A stretch of 64,000 bases of DNA, taken from contig CAWDBV010000005.1 of the NCBI GenBank assembly GCA_963800705.1, positions 682,001 through 746,000 of the forward strand, read 5' to 3'. Of the stretch, positions 26,313-36,886 are shown in pieces. The notes beneath the pieces are model-generated. The model was not told the origin of the DNA, made no database searches, and saw only the letters and a list, made by a program, of their open reading frames with translations. This DNA is from CAWDBV01 sp963800705. GTDB lineage: Bacteria > Actinomycetota > Thermoleophilia > Solirubrobacterales > 70-9. A program made the position numbers and the translations under genes. The first letter of the stretch is position 1; the number at the start of each line of letters is the position of its first letter.

Positions 26313-27923
26313 CTACTTCTTCTTTTTCTTCACGCACTTGCCCTTGCGCAGCTTCCGGGGCTTCTTGCACTTCGCCGCCGCGGGCGCCGCCGGGGTTGCC
26401 GGCGTCAAGGTCGGGGTGAGCGCGGTCGTGCCGCCGTCGGGGGGCGGTGGGGGTGGAGGCGCCGGAAACACGGGCGCCTCGTAGGCGCCGATGTCGCAGG
26501 CCGGGCCCACAGGGCGAATGAGGCCGCGCTGGTCGGTGGCCTCGCAGGAGGCGCCCAGCGCCGGGACCTGGTCAATCGCCGTGCTTCCCGGACCGAGCGC
26601 CATCGTCTCGGTGGTGCCGGGGGCGTTGAGCGTCAGCGGGCCGAGCAGCGGATTGCCGGTTGCGAAACCGGCGCAGCCGGTCCCGGCGAAGGAGATGTTG
26701 TGGAGGCCGTTGAGGACGTTGGCTATGCAGTTGGTGGTCGTCGGATCCGAGGCATTGAGGTTCGAGGCGACGATTGAGTTTCTGAGCGTCCCGCTGACCC
26801 AGATGCCACCGCCCTGGCCGGCCGCTCCGACCGGGCTCCCCGTTCCTGGGGTCGCGATCGCGTTTCCGGCGATTGTGAGGTGGTAGCCGCCGAACGCGCC
26901 AAGCGCGCTGATCCCGCCTCCGGGGCCGGCGTATCCGCCGGACTGCGGATTGGGGGCACCCGAGTTCCCTCCGGCTCCCGCCAGGTTGCCGGTGATCGTG
27001 GAGTTGATCAGCGCCGCCGCTCCACCGATGTTGATCCCGCCGCCCGAGCCGCCCGGGCCACCCGCTCCCGCCATGCCGATGCCCGCGGTGCTGGTGCCCG
27101 GCGCGCCTCCGAGCCCGCCATCGCCGGCGATGTCCGAGTTGATCGTCGAGTTCGTCACGTTGATCGGGTCCTGGTTGTAAACCCCGCCACCAGTGCCGCC
27201 GGAGCCCCCGTTGCCGCCGTTCGCGCCGCTGACTGTATTCGTGGGATCGCTGCCGCCGGTGCCGCCCGCTCCTCCGTCCCCCGCCAGGTTGTCCGAGAAG
27301 GTCGAGTTCGTGATCGACATCGTGGAGAAGCCCGCGACTCCGCCGCCGGACCCGCCGAGGCCGCCATTACCCCCGGCGGTGGGAGCCGGCCCGGTCAAGC
27401 CGTTCGCGCCGCTGCCGCCGTTGCCGGCATGGTTGCCGGTGATCGTCACCGAGTCGAGCGTCAACGGCGCGACCGCGCCGATCGCGCCGCCGGACTCGCC
27501 GGTGTCGCCAGATTCGCCGGGGAGCACACCGTCGTCGCCATCCTGCGCGCGGCCGCCAGTGATCGTCATGTCCTTGATCGTCGCCGGATCGAAGAGGAAG
27601 AAGGCGTTGTTCTGGGCCGATGCCGCGATCGCGTCGACGGTGGTGACGCTCGCTCCCGCACCCTCGATCGTGATCGCATCGAGGATCTGTACCTCCTGTC
27701 CCAGCGTGAGCACGGGATTGATGCCCACGGGAATCGTCACGGTGTTGCCGTCCACGGCGACGTCCACCGCTTCGCGGAGCGTGCAGTCCATGGTCACCGC
27801 TGTGCAATCGCCGTCGTCGCCGTCCGCGCTCGTATCGACGGTGGTCCCGAGAGCCCAGGCGGGCGCCGCCTGAGCGGCGAAGCAGCCTGCGATGGCGGCG
27901 ATCAGCAGTGCCTTGCGAATCAT
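26313..27923 (-). CDS. Secreted CSLREA/beta-helix protein with basic Cys tail
   Basis: 536-residue exported protein. A signal peptide (1-24, ending AWA) precedes a CSLREA-type N-terminal domain (CTLREAV). A Gly/Asn-rich right-handed parallel beta-helix follows, with repeated motifs ITGNHAG, ITNSTFSDN and NVTNSTINS separated by GGxGG loops. A choice-of-anchor Q-like end (AIDQVPALGASCEATDQRGL, DIGAYE) leads to the tail CKKPRKLRKGKCVKKKKK. The ATG at 27923 has AGGAGGAAGAG upstream and overlaps the stop of the preceding gene (ATGA), so it is the last gene of a three-gene unit of exported proteins. Polysaccharide or surface binding is possible. Confidence 0.8.
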   Translation of the reverse strand: MIRKALLIAAIAGCFAAQAAPAWALGTTVDTSADGDDGDCTAVTMDCTLREAVDVAVDGNTVTIPVGINPVLTLGQEVQILDAITIEGAGASVTTVDAIAASAQNNAFFLFDPATIKDMTITGGRAQDGDDGVLPGESGDTGESGGAIGAVAPLTLDSVTITGNHAGNGGSGANGLTGPAPTAGGNGGLGGSGGGVAGFSTMSITNSTFSDNLAGDGGAGGTGGSDPTNTVSGANGGNGGSGGTGGGVYNQDPINVTNSTINSDIAGDGGLGGAPGTSTAGIGMAGAGGPGGSGGGINIGGAAALINSTITGNLAGAGGNSGAPNPQSGGYAGPGGGISALGAFGGYHLTIAGNAIATPGTGSPVGAAGQGGGIWVSGTLRNSIVASNLNASDPTTTNCIANVLNGLHNISFAGTGCAGFATGNPLLGPLTLNAPGTTETMALGPGSTAIDQVPALGASCEATDQRGLIRPVGPACDIGAYEAPVFPAPPPPPPPDGGTTALTPTLTPATPAAPAAAKCKKPRKLRKGKCVKKKKK

Positions 27924-29515
27924 CTCTTCCTCCTCTTGACGCATTTGCCCTTCTTCAGCTTTCGGCCTTTCTTGCACTTCGTCGCGACTGCGGCGGTAGT
28001 CAGGCCCGCGGCCGAGGGCGTCGGGACGGGAACGGCTGCCGCGGGAAGTGCCGGCGGACAGCCGTCGGAGCCGCTCCCCGCGACTGTCGGGCAGTTGTCA
28101 GAGGGGTCGGGAATGCCGTCGCCGTCGCTGTCCGGCGGAGCCGGCGTGACGCCAACGTCGATCTGACCGGCGCTTCCTTCATGGAGGAATCCACCCCCGT
28201 AGGTCCCGTTTATCTGGTGCGTCCCTGTACCGAGTGTGTTCGGGGTATAGGAGAGCTGGCATTCACCCTGCGCAAAGCCGATGCCGACCGGGATCAGCGT
28301 GCACTTTCCGCCTCCACTCAGAGTCCCCGAACTGTCGGAGACAAAACTCACGATCCCACCTGGTCCGCCGGTCAGTCCGGGGGAAATGTCGGTCACGCTC
28401 GCGTTGCAGGTGGTGGGTCCGGTGCTCAGCGCCAGCGAAGCCGGAACGCATTCGAGGTAGGTGCTGGTCGAACGGCCGAGCTCGTCGGCGCCGATGTCGT
28501 TTTCGCCGATCACGGCGTCGCGGTTGATCGACCGTGCTTGACCGTCGAGGTCATAGTCACCGCTCGAGCTGTCGGTTTGGCCCTGGTCGATCGTTGACAC
28601 CGAGGTCGGGAGTTGGTGGTAGCCGTCGGCGGCGAACACCGGCGGCGTCGTCTGCTGGCTTCCCTGGTCGGCGATCTCGCCGCCGCTCGCTTCGAGGAAG
28701 GTCGAGTAGTTGGCGTGGTCGATCTGGAGCGAGGCAGTCCCGGTGTCGAGCGCATTCACCTCGACATCGGTTCCGCCGGGGGCGCGAGCGATCACGCTCT
28801 TGGCATAGACCGTGATGTCGCCCGTGCTCCCGAGGAACTTGATTCCGCGGGCCGAAACGGACGCTCCCGACGCTACGGCTGTCACGCCCCGGAGCTTCGG
28901 CGTGAAGTCGGTGCTCGGGCCGATCGTCCCGGACCCTACCCCCGTCCCGCCGGTCCCCGAGGTCGCGACGCAGAAAGAGTTTCGGAGCAGCCCCGCATCG
29001 ACTTCGCAAGCAGTTGCAGAGCTGCGTGCCGTGCGGGAGATCACGTCGTCGACGACCCCTGACGCGGTCGTGATCGCGAAGTTCGACAACGGGCCGTTGA
29101 CGTTGGGGTTCACCAGCTCGAGGTGAGAGAGTTTGCCCGTCACAGTCACGGCCGGGTTGGAGCCGAGAGCGGTGAGCGTGATCAGCGGGCGCGGCTTGCC
29201 GGCCTGGCCGTGGATGTCGCCTGCCACCTGAGTGAAGCTGCCACCGGCTCCGAGATCCCCGCCGTTGGCGAGGTTGGTGTCGGAGTAGCTGCCGGGCTCG
29301 ACCACAACCGTGTCGTCCGAAAACACTCCGGCGCCGGCCGCCGCAGTCGCGATGCTGCAGCGCTGGGCCAGCATGCTCGAGCTCTGGCAGTTAGCCGCCG
29401 GCGCGTTTCCGCCCGGCGCCGCGTAGCGGGTGACCCCGCCCGCCGAGGCCTGCGCGGCTCCGACGGCTGCGAGCGCGCAGGCGACCGCTCCCGCCAAAAA
29501 TATTCTCCTCGCCAA
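27920..29515 (-). CDS. Secreted beta-helix protein with Ig-like, TSP3-like and basic Cys tail
   Basis: 531-residue exported protein. A TTG start at 29515 gives a good signal peptide (1-25). The N-terminal ~320 residues form a beta-helix-like region with conserved RYAAPGGNAPAANCQSSS and FAADGYHQLP...DIGADELGR, shared with the upstream paralogue. An Ig-like domain of the GPGGIVSFVSDSSGTLSGGG...CQLSYTPNTLGTGTHQI type follows, then a single acidic calcium-binding-like repeat (DSDGDGIPDPSDNCP) and the tail CKKGRKLKKGKCVKRRKR. It sits in an operon with the genes on either side (25-bp gap upstream, 4-bp overlap downstream). Function unknown. Confidence 0.75.
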   Translation of the reverse strand: MARRIFLAGAVACALAAVGAAQASAGGVTRYAAPGGNAPAANCQSSSMLAQRCSIATAAAGAGVFSDDTVVVEPGSYSDTNLANGGDLGAGGSFTQVAGDIHGQAGKPRPLITLTALGSNPAVTVTGKLSHLELVNPNVNGPLSNFAITTASGVVDDVISRTARSSATACEVDAGLLRNSFCVATSGTGGTGVGSGTIGPSTDFTPKLRGVTAVASGASVSARGIKFLGSTGDITVYAKSVIARAPGGTDVEVNALDTGTASLQIDHANYSTFLEASGGEIADQGSQQTTPPVFAADGYHQLPTSVSTIDQGQTDSSSGDYDLDGQARSINRDAVIGENDIGADELGRSTSTYLECVPASLALSTGPTTCNASVTDISPGLTGGPGGIVSFVSDSSGTLSGGGKCTLIPVGIGFAQGECQLSYTPNTLGTGTHQINGTYGGGFLHEGSAGQIDVGVTPAPPDSDGDGIPDPSDNCPTVAGSGSDGCPPALPAAAVPVPTPSAAGLTTAAVATKCKKGRKLKKGKCVKRRKR

Positions 29516-29540
29516 GATCTTTCGATCTGAAATGACCCCC

Positions 29541-31021
29541 CTACCTCCTCTTCTTCTTCACGCATTTGCCCTTGCGCAGCTTGCGGCCCTTCTTGCACTT
29601 CTTGGCGGGCGCGACGGGCCGCGGCCGCGGCCGGGGCAGGGGCCAAGGGAGCAACCGGCGGAATCTCCGGGACGGCAACCGACGGTAGGCCGACGCCGAG
29701 TGGCGTCGAGCCCTGACTCGACTCGGTGGTTGCGGTCGTCGGGTGGTTGCCGGTGATCTGATGCGTGCCGAGCGCACTCGGCGTATAGGTGACCTGACAG
29801 TTGGACTGGGAAATTCCGGCCGGCGCCAGGGTGCAGGTCGAAGCGCTGAATCCCCCGGGAGAGTCGGAGCTGAGCTGGACCGTCCCTCCGGGTGAACCGA
29901 TGCCGCCCGAGGCGAAGACCGTCGCGGTGCAAGCGCTGGCCGATGCAAGAAAGATCGAAGCCGGGGCGCAGGCGAGCGTCGTATTCGTAGTGCGGCCGAT
30001 CTCGTCGGCGCCGATATCGGGGATCGCGCTGACTGTCCGCGACTGCCCGTCGATGTCCTCGGTGCCGCTCGATCCGTCGGTCGCGCCGAGGTTGATGGTC
30101 GATGCCGAACTCGGCAGCTGGTGGTAGCCGTCGGCGGCGAATGTCGGGGCGACTGAATGGTTATTTCCGCCATCCGTGAGCACGGCCCCGAACCCGACAC
30201 TGTTACCCCCGTAATTCGAATGGTCGAATTGGAGCTCGATCTGGCCGGCCCCGAGCTCGTTCACCTCCACGTCTGTTCCGGGGCTGCGCGCAATCACGCT
30301 CTTCGCGAAGAAGGTCACGTTCTCGGTGTTCCCGAGGAACTTGATGCCGGTTCCGGCTCGCTTCGGAGGCCAGCGCCGTGACCCCGCGGAGGTCGGGCGT
30401 GGTCGCGATGGTGGGGCCGCTTGTTCCGGACCCGACCGCGACCCCGCCGCTCGTCAGGCAGACGCTGTTTCGGAGCAGGCCGCCATCGATTTCACACGCG
30501 GTCGCGGCGATTGGCCCGGTCGCGCGAGAGATCAGGCCGTCGATGACCCCTCCCGGGGCCGCCATGATCACGTTCGATGGCCTGTGTGCGACCGGGGTTC
30601 TGATCTCGAGGTGGGAGAGCGTCCCTGTGACGGTGAACGCCGGCTGGGCGATGGTGTTGTTGATCTGAAGTACCGGTCGCGGTTTGCCGGCCTCGCCGTG
30701 GATGTCCCCGGCCACCTGAGTGACAGTGCCGGTCGGGCCCAGATCACCTCCGTTGGCGAGGTTGCTGTCGAGATAGTGGCCGGGCGTGATCACGACCGAA
30801 TCGGCCGGATCGACCCCGACGCCCGCCGCGGCCTCGGCGATGCTGCACCGGAGCGCGAAAATGCTCGAGCTCTGGCAGTTGGCCGCGGGCGCGTTCCCGC
30901 CCGGCGCGGCGTATCGCGTCACTCCGCCCGCCGAGGCCAGAGCGGCACCGAAAACTCCGAATACGGTCGCGATGATCGCGGTCGCGAACACCGTCCTTAC
31001 GGCCATCCTTGGGCCAATCAC
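29541..31021 (-). CDS. Secreted beta-helix/Ig-like protein with basic Cys tail, two frameshifts
   Basis: Paralogue of the 27920-29515 product. GTG at 31021 has GGGAGG 8 nt upstream. The first frame carries the signal and RYAAPGGNAPAANCQSSS through LRGVTALASEA. After one extra base near 30345-30375 a second frame continues GIKFLGNTENVTFFAKSVIA, FAADGYHQLP and DIGADEIGR into an Ig-like domain. A second extra base near 29605-29640 restores the tail CKKGRKLRKGKCVKKKRR. Each shift reads as a single-base insertion and the paralogue is intact, so error is more likely than decay. The intact product would be ~490 residues. It is the first gene of the three-gene unit. Confidence 0.7.
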
Positions 31022-31084
31022 TGTGAAGCCTCCCTGTCCAGGGGTTACTGCCGGCGGAGGCCAAGCGAATGGCGAGTCAGGTCA

Positions 31085-31102
31085 ATCGGCTAGTCAGCCG
31101 AT
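31085..31102. repeat. Inverted repeat in divergent intergenic region
   Basis: ATCGGCT and AGCCGAT flank AGTC, 64 bp upstream of the minus-strand beta-helix gene at 31021. A second, weaker inverted repeat (TCAGCT...AGCTGA, 31102-31122 approximately) abuts it. An operator for one or both divergent secreted-protein genes is possible. Confidence 0.4.
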
Positions 31103-31171
31103 CAGCTCCCGTCTACAGCTGAACTGACCAGGCTACAGCAATACCCGGCACCCATTGAGCCCTTCCAAAAA

Positions 31172-31193
31172 GAGGCACCGCTACGGGATTCGA
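31172..31193 (+). repeat. Duplicated tRNA-Glu 3' end (attachment-site-like)
   Basis: GAGGCACCGCTACGGG followed by ATTCGA matches the 3' end of the tRNA-Glu gene at 32963-32985 (same strand and order, one base missing). The two copies are direct repeats bracketing 31.2-32.96 kb, the usual signature of integration at a tRNA gene. Confidence 0.6.
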
Positions 31194-31229
31194 TACCGTT
31201 CTCCCACCAACCATTTAGGAGGGAACGAG

Positions 31230-32951
31230 TTGAGATTCGCAGGCTTGGGGATCGGTTTGGCGGGGCTGGTGCTTTGGCTGGCGCCGTCTGCATTCGCGGC
31301 GACAATCCCCGTCAACATCGTCGCCGACGCGGTCAACGACGACGCGAACTGCTCGCTTCGCGAGGCGATCGGCACCGCGCAAGCCAACGCGCCGGACCCC
31401 CTTGATGGCTGCGTAGACGGCGAGAGCGCCGTCGCCGACGTCGTCACCCTCAAGGCCCCCGACAGCAACTACATGCTTGGGGGAGCGGCCGACGAGGACT
31501 CGAACGTCGGCGGCGACCTCGACGTGAGGCAGCCGCCGGGCGCCGACGCCGGACTGACGATCAAGGGAGACCTGGACCCGGTTGCCGGCCCGCTCGACGT
31601 GATCGACGGAGCCAGCAACGACCGGGTGATCCATGTCCTCGCGACCACACCGGTGACGGTCGACACGGTTGGGATCGTGGATGGCCTCACGGGCGGCGAC
31701 GGCGGCGGCATCTTCGCCGCCACGGGCAGCTCACTTACGGTGAAGGCAAGCTTCGTGTTCAGAAACGTAGCCGGCCGCGGGGGCGGGATCTACAAGGACT
31801 CGGGCGGCTCGCTGAGCATCTCGGACACCTCGATCGGGGGGCCGAACGCCATGTCGCCGAAGGGGAACACGGCGGGCCTGGCCGGCGGCGGTCTCTACTC
31901 GGAGGTCGGGGCGAGCATCGTCCGCACCGTGGTCGAGGACAACACGGCCACCCAGGGCGCGAACGCGACTGATACCGAGCTCCGGGGCGGAGGGATCGCG
32001 ATCCAAGCGTCAACCGGCACATCCCTGATCCAGGACTCGACGATCAAGGACAACGACGTCAACTCCGCGGAAGACGACGACGTGGCGCACGGCGCGGGAG
32101 TCGATCTCATCGGCGTCGCGCCGCTTCGGATCACCGGCAGCACGATCAGCGGCAACAACGTCTTCACCCACACTCCGGGTGGACTCTGCCCTTGCCCACG
32201 GCCGGGCGGCGGCGGGATCTGGCAGGACGCTTTCACCTCGCTCGAGGCGCTCAACACGACGATCTCGGGGAACAGCACGACAGGGCCGGCCGTCGACGCC
32301 GGTGGCGCGATCGCCACATCGTTCCCGGCGGCGACGGCTACGACGAAGCTCGTGCACACGACGATCGCCCTCAACACCACCGACGGGGCGCTCGACGGGA
32401 TCGCCAACAGCGGCACCCTGACCCTGCGCGGGTCACTGATCAACCAGGCGGGCGAGGGATGCGAGGCGGCGGCTGTCGCCGATGCCTACAACGTCGACGC
32501 CGGTGAGAGCTGCGTCGGGCCTCCCGGCGACACCGACCTCCCCGGCACGCTGGCGATGCCCGAGTTCTTGGCGGACAACGGCGGCCCGACCGAGACCCAC
32601 GCCCTTCCAACAATGAGCCCGGCCCTCGACGCCGTCCCGCCCGCGGCCTGCCTCGACCTCGCCTCGGCGCCGCTTCTCGTCGACCAACGGGGTGCCCAGC
32701 GCCCATTCGCCGCGGGCTGCGACGCCGGCTCCTACGAGCGCGTCAGCTGCAACGGCGTCGTCACGGTCACCCCCTGCGCGGTCGATCCCAGCCCGGCGCC
32801 GCCCTCCGGCGGGGGGACCGCCCCGCTCGCGACAGCACCAGCGGCGGCGGCGGCGGCGCGCTGCAAGAAGAAGCGCAAGCGCCGTCGTGCAGCCACGAGC
32901 GCAAAGCGGAAAAAGAAGACCTGCACGAAGAAGCGGCGACGAAAGAAGTAG
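31230..32951 (+). CDS. Secreted CSLREA/beta-helix protein with extended basic tail
   Basis: 573-residue exported protein. A TTG at 31230 is preceded by GGAGGGAACGAG, which decides the start, and gives a signal peptide ending AFA. CSLREAIGTAQ is followed by a parallel beta-helix (GGDGGGIFAATGSSLTVKAS, IRGSTISGNN-like turns) and a choice-of-anchor Q end (DAVPPAACLDL...LLVDQRGAQRP, DAGSYE). The C-terminus after a Pro/Ala linker is a longer Lys/Arg tail with two cysteines 19 residues apart. The gene stands alone between a tRNA-Glu 3'-end duplicate and the intact tRNA-Glu gene, on the opposite strand to its beta-helix neighbours. Confidence 0.8.
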   Translation: MRFAGLGIGLAGLVLWLAPSAFAATIPVNIVADAVNDDANCSLREAIGTAQANAPDPLDGCVDGESAVADVVTLKAPDSNYMLGGAADEDSNVGGDLDVRQPPGADAGLTIKGDLDPVAGPLDVIDGASNDRVIHVLATTPVTVDTVGIVDGLTGGDGGGIFAATGSSLTVKASFVFRNVAGRGGGIYKDSGGSLSISDTSIGGPNAMSPKGNTAGLAGGGLYSEVGASIVRTVVEDNTATQGANATDTELRGGGIAIQASTGTSLIQDSTIKDNDVNSAEDDDVAHGAGVDLIGVAPLRITGSTISGNNVFTHTPGGLCPCPRPGGGGIWQDAFTSLEALNTTISGNSTTGPAVDAGGAIATSFPAATATTKLVHTTIALNTTDGALDGIANSGTLTLRGSLINQAGEGCEAAAVADAYNVDAGESCVGPPGDTDLPGTLAMPEFLADNGGPTETHALPTMSPALDAVPPAACLDLASAPLLVDQRGAQRPFAAGCDAGSYERVSCNGVVTVTPCAVDPSPAPPSGGGTAPLATAPAAAAAARCKKKRKRRRAATSAKRKKKTCTKKRRRKK

Positions 32952-32966
32952 CACCCGACCGAGAGG

Positions 32967-33039
32967 CACCGCTACGGGGATTCGAACCCCGGTTTCCGGA
33001 CTGAGAATCCGGCGTCCTAGTCCCCTAGACGATAGCGGC
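32967..33039 (-). tRNA. tRNA-Glu (CTC)
   Basis: 73-nt cloverleaf on the minus strand. The acceptor pairs GCCGCTA with TAGCGGT. The anticodon arm CCGGA-TTCTCAG-TCCGG carries CTC (33005-33003). The T arm CCGGG-GTTCGAA-TCCCCG-type pairing is intact. CCA is not encoded. Its 3' end is duplicated at 31172-31193. Confidence 0.95.
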
Positions 33040-33102
33040 GAGAACGAGCCGAAATTCTATCGAGGCGGCTCGGCGATGCCACGGTAATCTTGAAACCCCC
33101 AC

Positions 33103-33186
<84 letters not shown>

Positions 33187-33227
33187 TCGATGTGTGACGA
33201 AACGGGTTCTGCTCCGTAGAAGGGACG

Positions 33228-35046
33228 ATGGGCGGGAACAAACGCAAACTGATCGCGGTCTCGGTGGCGGCGCTGCTCGCCGTCGGCGGCGCGGCCGCTC
33301 CCGGCTCCGCGACTGCGAAGAAGAAGCAGGGGGCCGCGAAGAAGAAGGGCAAGCGCGGCGCGAGGGCCGGCAAGGCGCGCCTCGTCGGCTTCAACTCCTG
33401 CGGAGCGCTGCGCCGCTACTCGAGGCGCCACGGCGGCGCGGGCTCGAAGAAGCGAGTCGGAGGTGGCAGCGGCGAGGTCCTGCCCCTGGCCTCCCCGGAG
33501 GCGGACGGCCAGGGCGCCCCGGCTACCGGCCTCGGGAGCGCCGGCGAGACCCCCGCCTTCTCGCAGACCAACGTCCAGGAGCCAGGGATCGACGAGCCCG
33601 ACATCGCGAAGACCGACGGCGAGCGGATCTACTCGCTTCAGGGCGGCAAGCTGCACGTGATCGCCGCCAACCCCGAAGGGCCGCTGAAGCTTGCCTCGCT
33701 CGAATACCGAACCGGGAAGGGCGGGCGCGGGATTTCCACACCCGACGACGAGCTGCTCCTCTTTCAGGCCCGGGCGCTGATCTTCAGCCCGCTCGATTCC
33801 GGGAGGACGCTGCTCACCGACGTCGACCTCAGCGCCCCGGCCGCCCCCCGGATCGTCTCGACCGTCAACGTCGAGGGCGGCTACGTGAGCGCGCGGCTCA
33901 ACGGCGCGACCGCCCGCGCCGTGTTCTCCTCCGCGCCCCAGACCCGCCCCGTCGTCCCCGACGCCGTCACCAGGGTCCCGGCGAGCGCGCGTGCGAAAAA
34001 GCGCAAGCTCGTCCAGTGCCGCGACGTCAGCCACCCGGCCCGCTTCTCGGGCCTCGACATGCTGACCGTGCTCACGATCGACCTCGCCCGCGGCCTGCCG
34101 GCGATCGACTCCGACTCGATCACGACCGCGGGCGACACGGTCTACGGCTCGGTCGAGAGCCTCTACGTCGCGACCGAGACCTACAGCGGCCGCGCCGCCA
34201 ACGCGACCACCGCGATCCACAAGTTCGACCTCGAGCCGGGGGCCACCAACTACGTCGGCAGCGGCCAGGTCGAGGGCTACATGCTGAGCCAGTTCTCGAT
34301 GTCGGAGCGAAACGGCCTCCTGCGGGTGGCGAGCACCACCGATCCGACCGCCGCGCAGCGGCGCTCGGAGAGCTTCGTCACCGTGCTCGCCGACTCCGGC
34401 GGGCGGCTCGACCCGGTCGGCCGGGTCGGCAACCTCGGCCTCGGCGAGGACATCTACGCCGTCCGCTTCATCGAAGACCTCGCCTTCGTCGTCACCTTCC
34501 GCCGCATCGACCCGCTGTACGTGATCGGGCCTCGCAATCCGACGGCTCCCGCCGTGCTCGGCGAGCTCAAGATCCAGGGCTACTCCGCCTACCTGCACCC
34601 GATCGCTCCCGGGCTGCTGCTCGGCGTCGGCCAGGACGCGACCACCGAGGGGGCGGCGCTCGGCACCCAGCTGTCGCTGTTCGACGTCTCCAACCCCGCC
34701 GCGCCGGCCCGCCTCTCCCAGCAGGTGATCTCGGACTCGAGCTCGGAGGTCGAGGAAAACCACCGCGCCTTCCTCTACTGGCCGCCAGAGCAGCTCGCGG
34801 TGGTCCCGCTCGAGGTCACCGACAAGCAGGGCCACGGGCTCAAGTTCTCCGGCGCGGCCGGCTTCCGCGCCGGGCCCGGGCATCCCGATCCAGGAGATCG
34901 CCCGCTTCAGCCACGGGACCGGGACCCAGTACCCGATCCGGCGCACGATGGTCGTCGGCGGCCGCCTCTATTCGGTCTCCGAGGGCGGCGTGCTGGCGAG
35001 CAACCTCAAGACCTTGCTGCTCGAGGCCTGGATTCCCTTCCAGTAG
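33228..35046 (+). CDS. Secreted C-terminal beta-propeller protein (COG4880 type), one frameshift
   Basis: ~605-residue exported protein with a signal (KRKLIAVSVAALLAVGGAAAPGSA), a Lys-rich spacer, and a beta-propeller domain of the COG4880/Beta_propel family. The diagnostic entry is TNVQEPGIDEPDIAKTDGERIY, with repeated blades such as RFIEDLAFVVTFRRIDPLYVI. The frame breaks near 34860-34875, where one extra base in CCCGGGCATC shifts reading. The correct frame continues GIPIQEIARFSHGTGTQYPI to EAWIPFQ and a stop at 35046. Function of the family is unknown. It starts just after tRNA-Leu with an AAGGGA ribosome-binding site. Confidence 0.8.
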
Positions 35047-35100
35047 GGGCCGCCTGGGTGGCGATCCGACCCGCGGAGTCATAGGGTTCCAGGGCACGAG

Positions 35101-36886
35101 ATGCCCTTCCTCTCCCCCTCACCGCCGCCGTTCGACATCGATGAGTGGAAAGCGAAGCCGCACCTCTCCCGGATAAAGCCGCTGGTCCAGGACTGGGGCC
35201 TGAACGGGTTCGGCTCCCCGACCTTCGTCTACCTGCTCTACGGCGTCAAGCTGATCATCTGGACGCTCGCCGCCTTCTTCGTGATCTCGCTCACCCCGGG
35301 CCTCGGCAGCCTCGGGAACATCGGCGACTGGTGGACCGAGCCGATCGTGTTCCAGAAGCTCGCCATCTGGGCGCTGCTCTGGGAGATCCTCGGCCTCGGC
35401 GCCGGATCGATGCCGCTCACCTTCCGCTTCAAGCCGCTGATCGGCGGGCCGCTTTACTGGCTGCGGACCGGAACGATGCGCCTGCCCCCCTGGCCGGACC
35501 GCGTCCCGCTGACCGCGGGCACGTCGCGCACCCCGCTCGACGTCCTGCTCTACGCCGGCGTGCTCGGCTCGGCGATCGCGCTGCTCGCGGTCTCCGGCGT
35601 CGACTCCGACGGCACCGCGGCGGGCAGGCTGCCACAGACCGGGATCGCGACGCTGCTCGTGCTGTTGGCCCTGCTCGGCCTCCGCGATAAGGTCTCGTTC
35701 CTGGGGGCGCGGCCCGAGGTCTACGTGCCGATGCTGGTCGTCGCGATGTTCGCGCCCGACCAGTGGATCGTCGCCTGGCAGTTCATCTTCCTGTTCATCT
35801 GGTGGGGCGCCGCCTCTTCGAAGCTCAACCACCACTTCCCGTTCGTCGTCTCGACCATGGTCAGCAACGCGCCCTGGATGCGCTCGAAGGCGATCAAGCG
35901 GCGGCTGTGGCGCGACTACCCCGAGGACATGCGCCCCTCGCGCGAGGCCGCGCTCTTCTCGCACTTCGGGACGGTGCAGGAATTCACCTGGCCGTTCCTG
36001 CTCGTGTTCGTCGACAACGACGTCGTTCGCACGATCGCGATCGTCGGGATGATCCTCTTCCACCTCAACATCACCTCGATGTTCCCGCTCGCGGTGCCGC
36101 TCGAATGGAACCTGTTCATGATCTTCGGGCTCCTCTTCCTGTTCGGGCACTACGGCGACGTCCCGCTCTCCTCGCTCGATGACCCGCTGCTGATCGGCCT
36201 GCTCGCATTCTGGGGAATCGGGATGCCGATCCTCGGCAGCCTGCTGGCCCGACAAGATCTCGTTCCTGCCGGCGATGCGCTACTACGCCGGCAACTGGGC
36301 CACCACCCAGTGGCTGTTCCGGAAGGGAAGCGGCGCCGAGGAGAAGCTCGACACCGAGCTCAAGAAGCCGGCGCGGCTGGTCGTCGAGCAGGTCGCCGAG
36401 CTCTACGACCGCGAGACCGCCGAGTACCTGCTCAACAAGGGCCTCGGGTTCCGCTCGATGCACTCGCACGGGCGGGCGTTGAACGCCCTCCTCCCCCACG
36501 CCGTCGACGACGTCGAAAGCTACGACGCCCGCGAGGGCGAGCTGATCTCGAACGTCGTCAACGGCTGGAACTTCGGCGACGCCCACTTCCACGGTAAGCA
36601 GCTGCTCGACGCAATCCAGGAGCACTGCCACTTCAAGGAGGGCGACGTTCGCGTGATCACGCTCGAGTCCGAGCCGATGGCGGGCTCGCCCGGCCGCGGC
36701 AAGCAGCACTACAAGATCTACGACGCCGTGTCCGGGCTGGTCGAGGAGGGCGACGTCAGAGTCGCCGACATGGTCGAGGCCCAGCCCTGGCTCGACGAGT
36801 CGTTCGACTTCCCGGTCGACGTGACCGGCGGCCCGGATCCGGGCACGAAGCGCGACGCGCCGAGCGAAGTCGCGCCCGCCGTTTGA
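35101..36886 (+). CDS. DUF3556 transmembrane protein, one frameshift
   Basis: ~594-residue membrane protein matching the actinobacterial DUF3556 family by its opening (PPFDIDEWKAKPHLSRIKPLVQDWGLNGFG), some ten hydrophobic segments, and a long soluble C-terminal part (YYAGNWATTQWLF, HSHGRALNALLPHAVDD, NGWNFGDAHFHG, PGRGKQHYKIYD). The frame breaks at ~36247: one extra G in CTGCTGGCCCGAC separates GSLL from PDKISFLPAMRYY. Its stop overlaps the start of the FAD oxidoreductase (TTGA), so the pair is co-translated. No activity is established for the family. His-rich motifs in the soluble part could bind metal. Confidence 0.8.

Noticed and set aside
29541..31021. Calling this gene a decaying pseudogene.
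   Set aside because: Both shifts are single added bases, the reading is otherwise conserved with its paralogue, and similar +1 shifts occur in genes likely to be essential in the same window.
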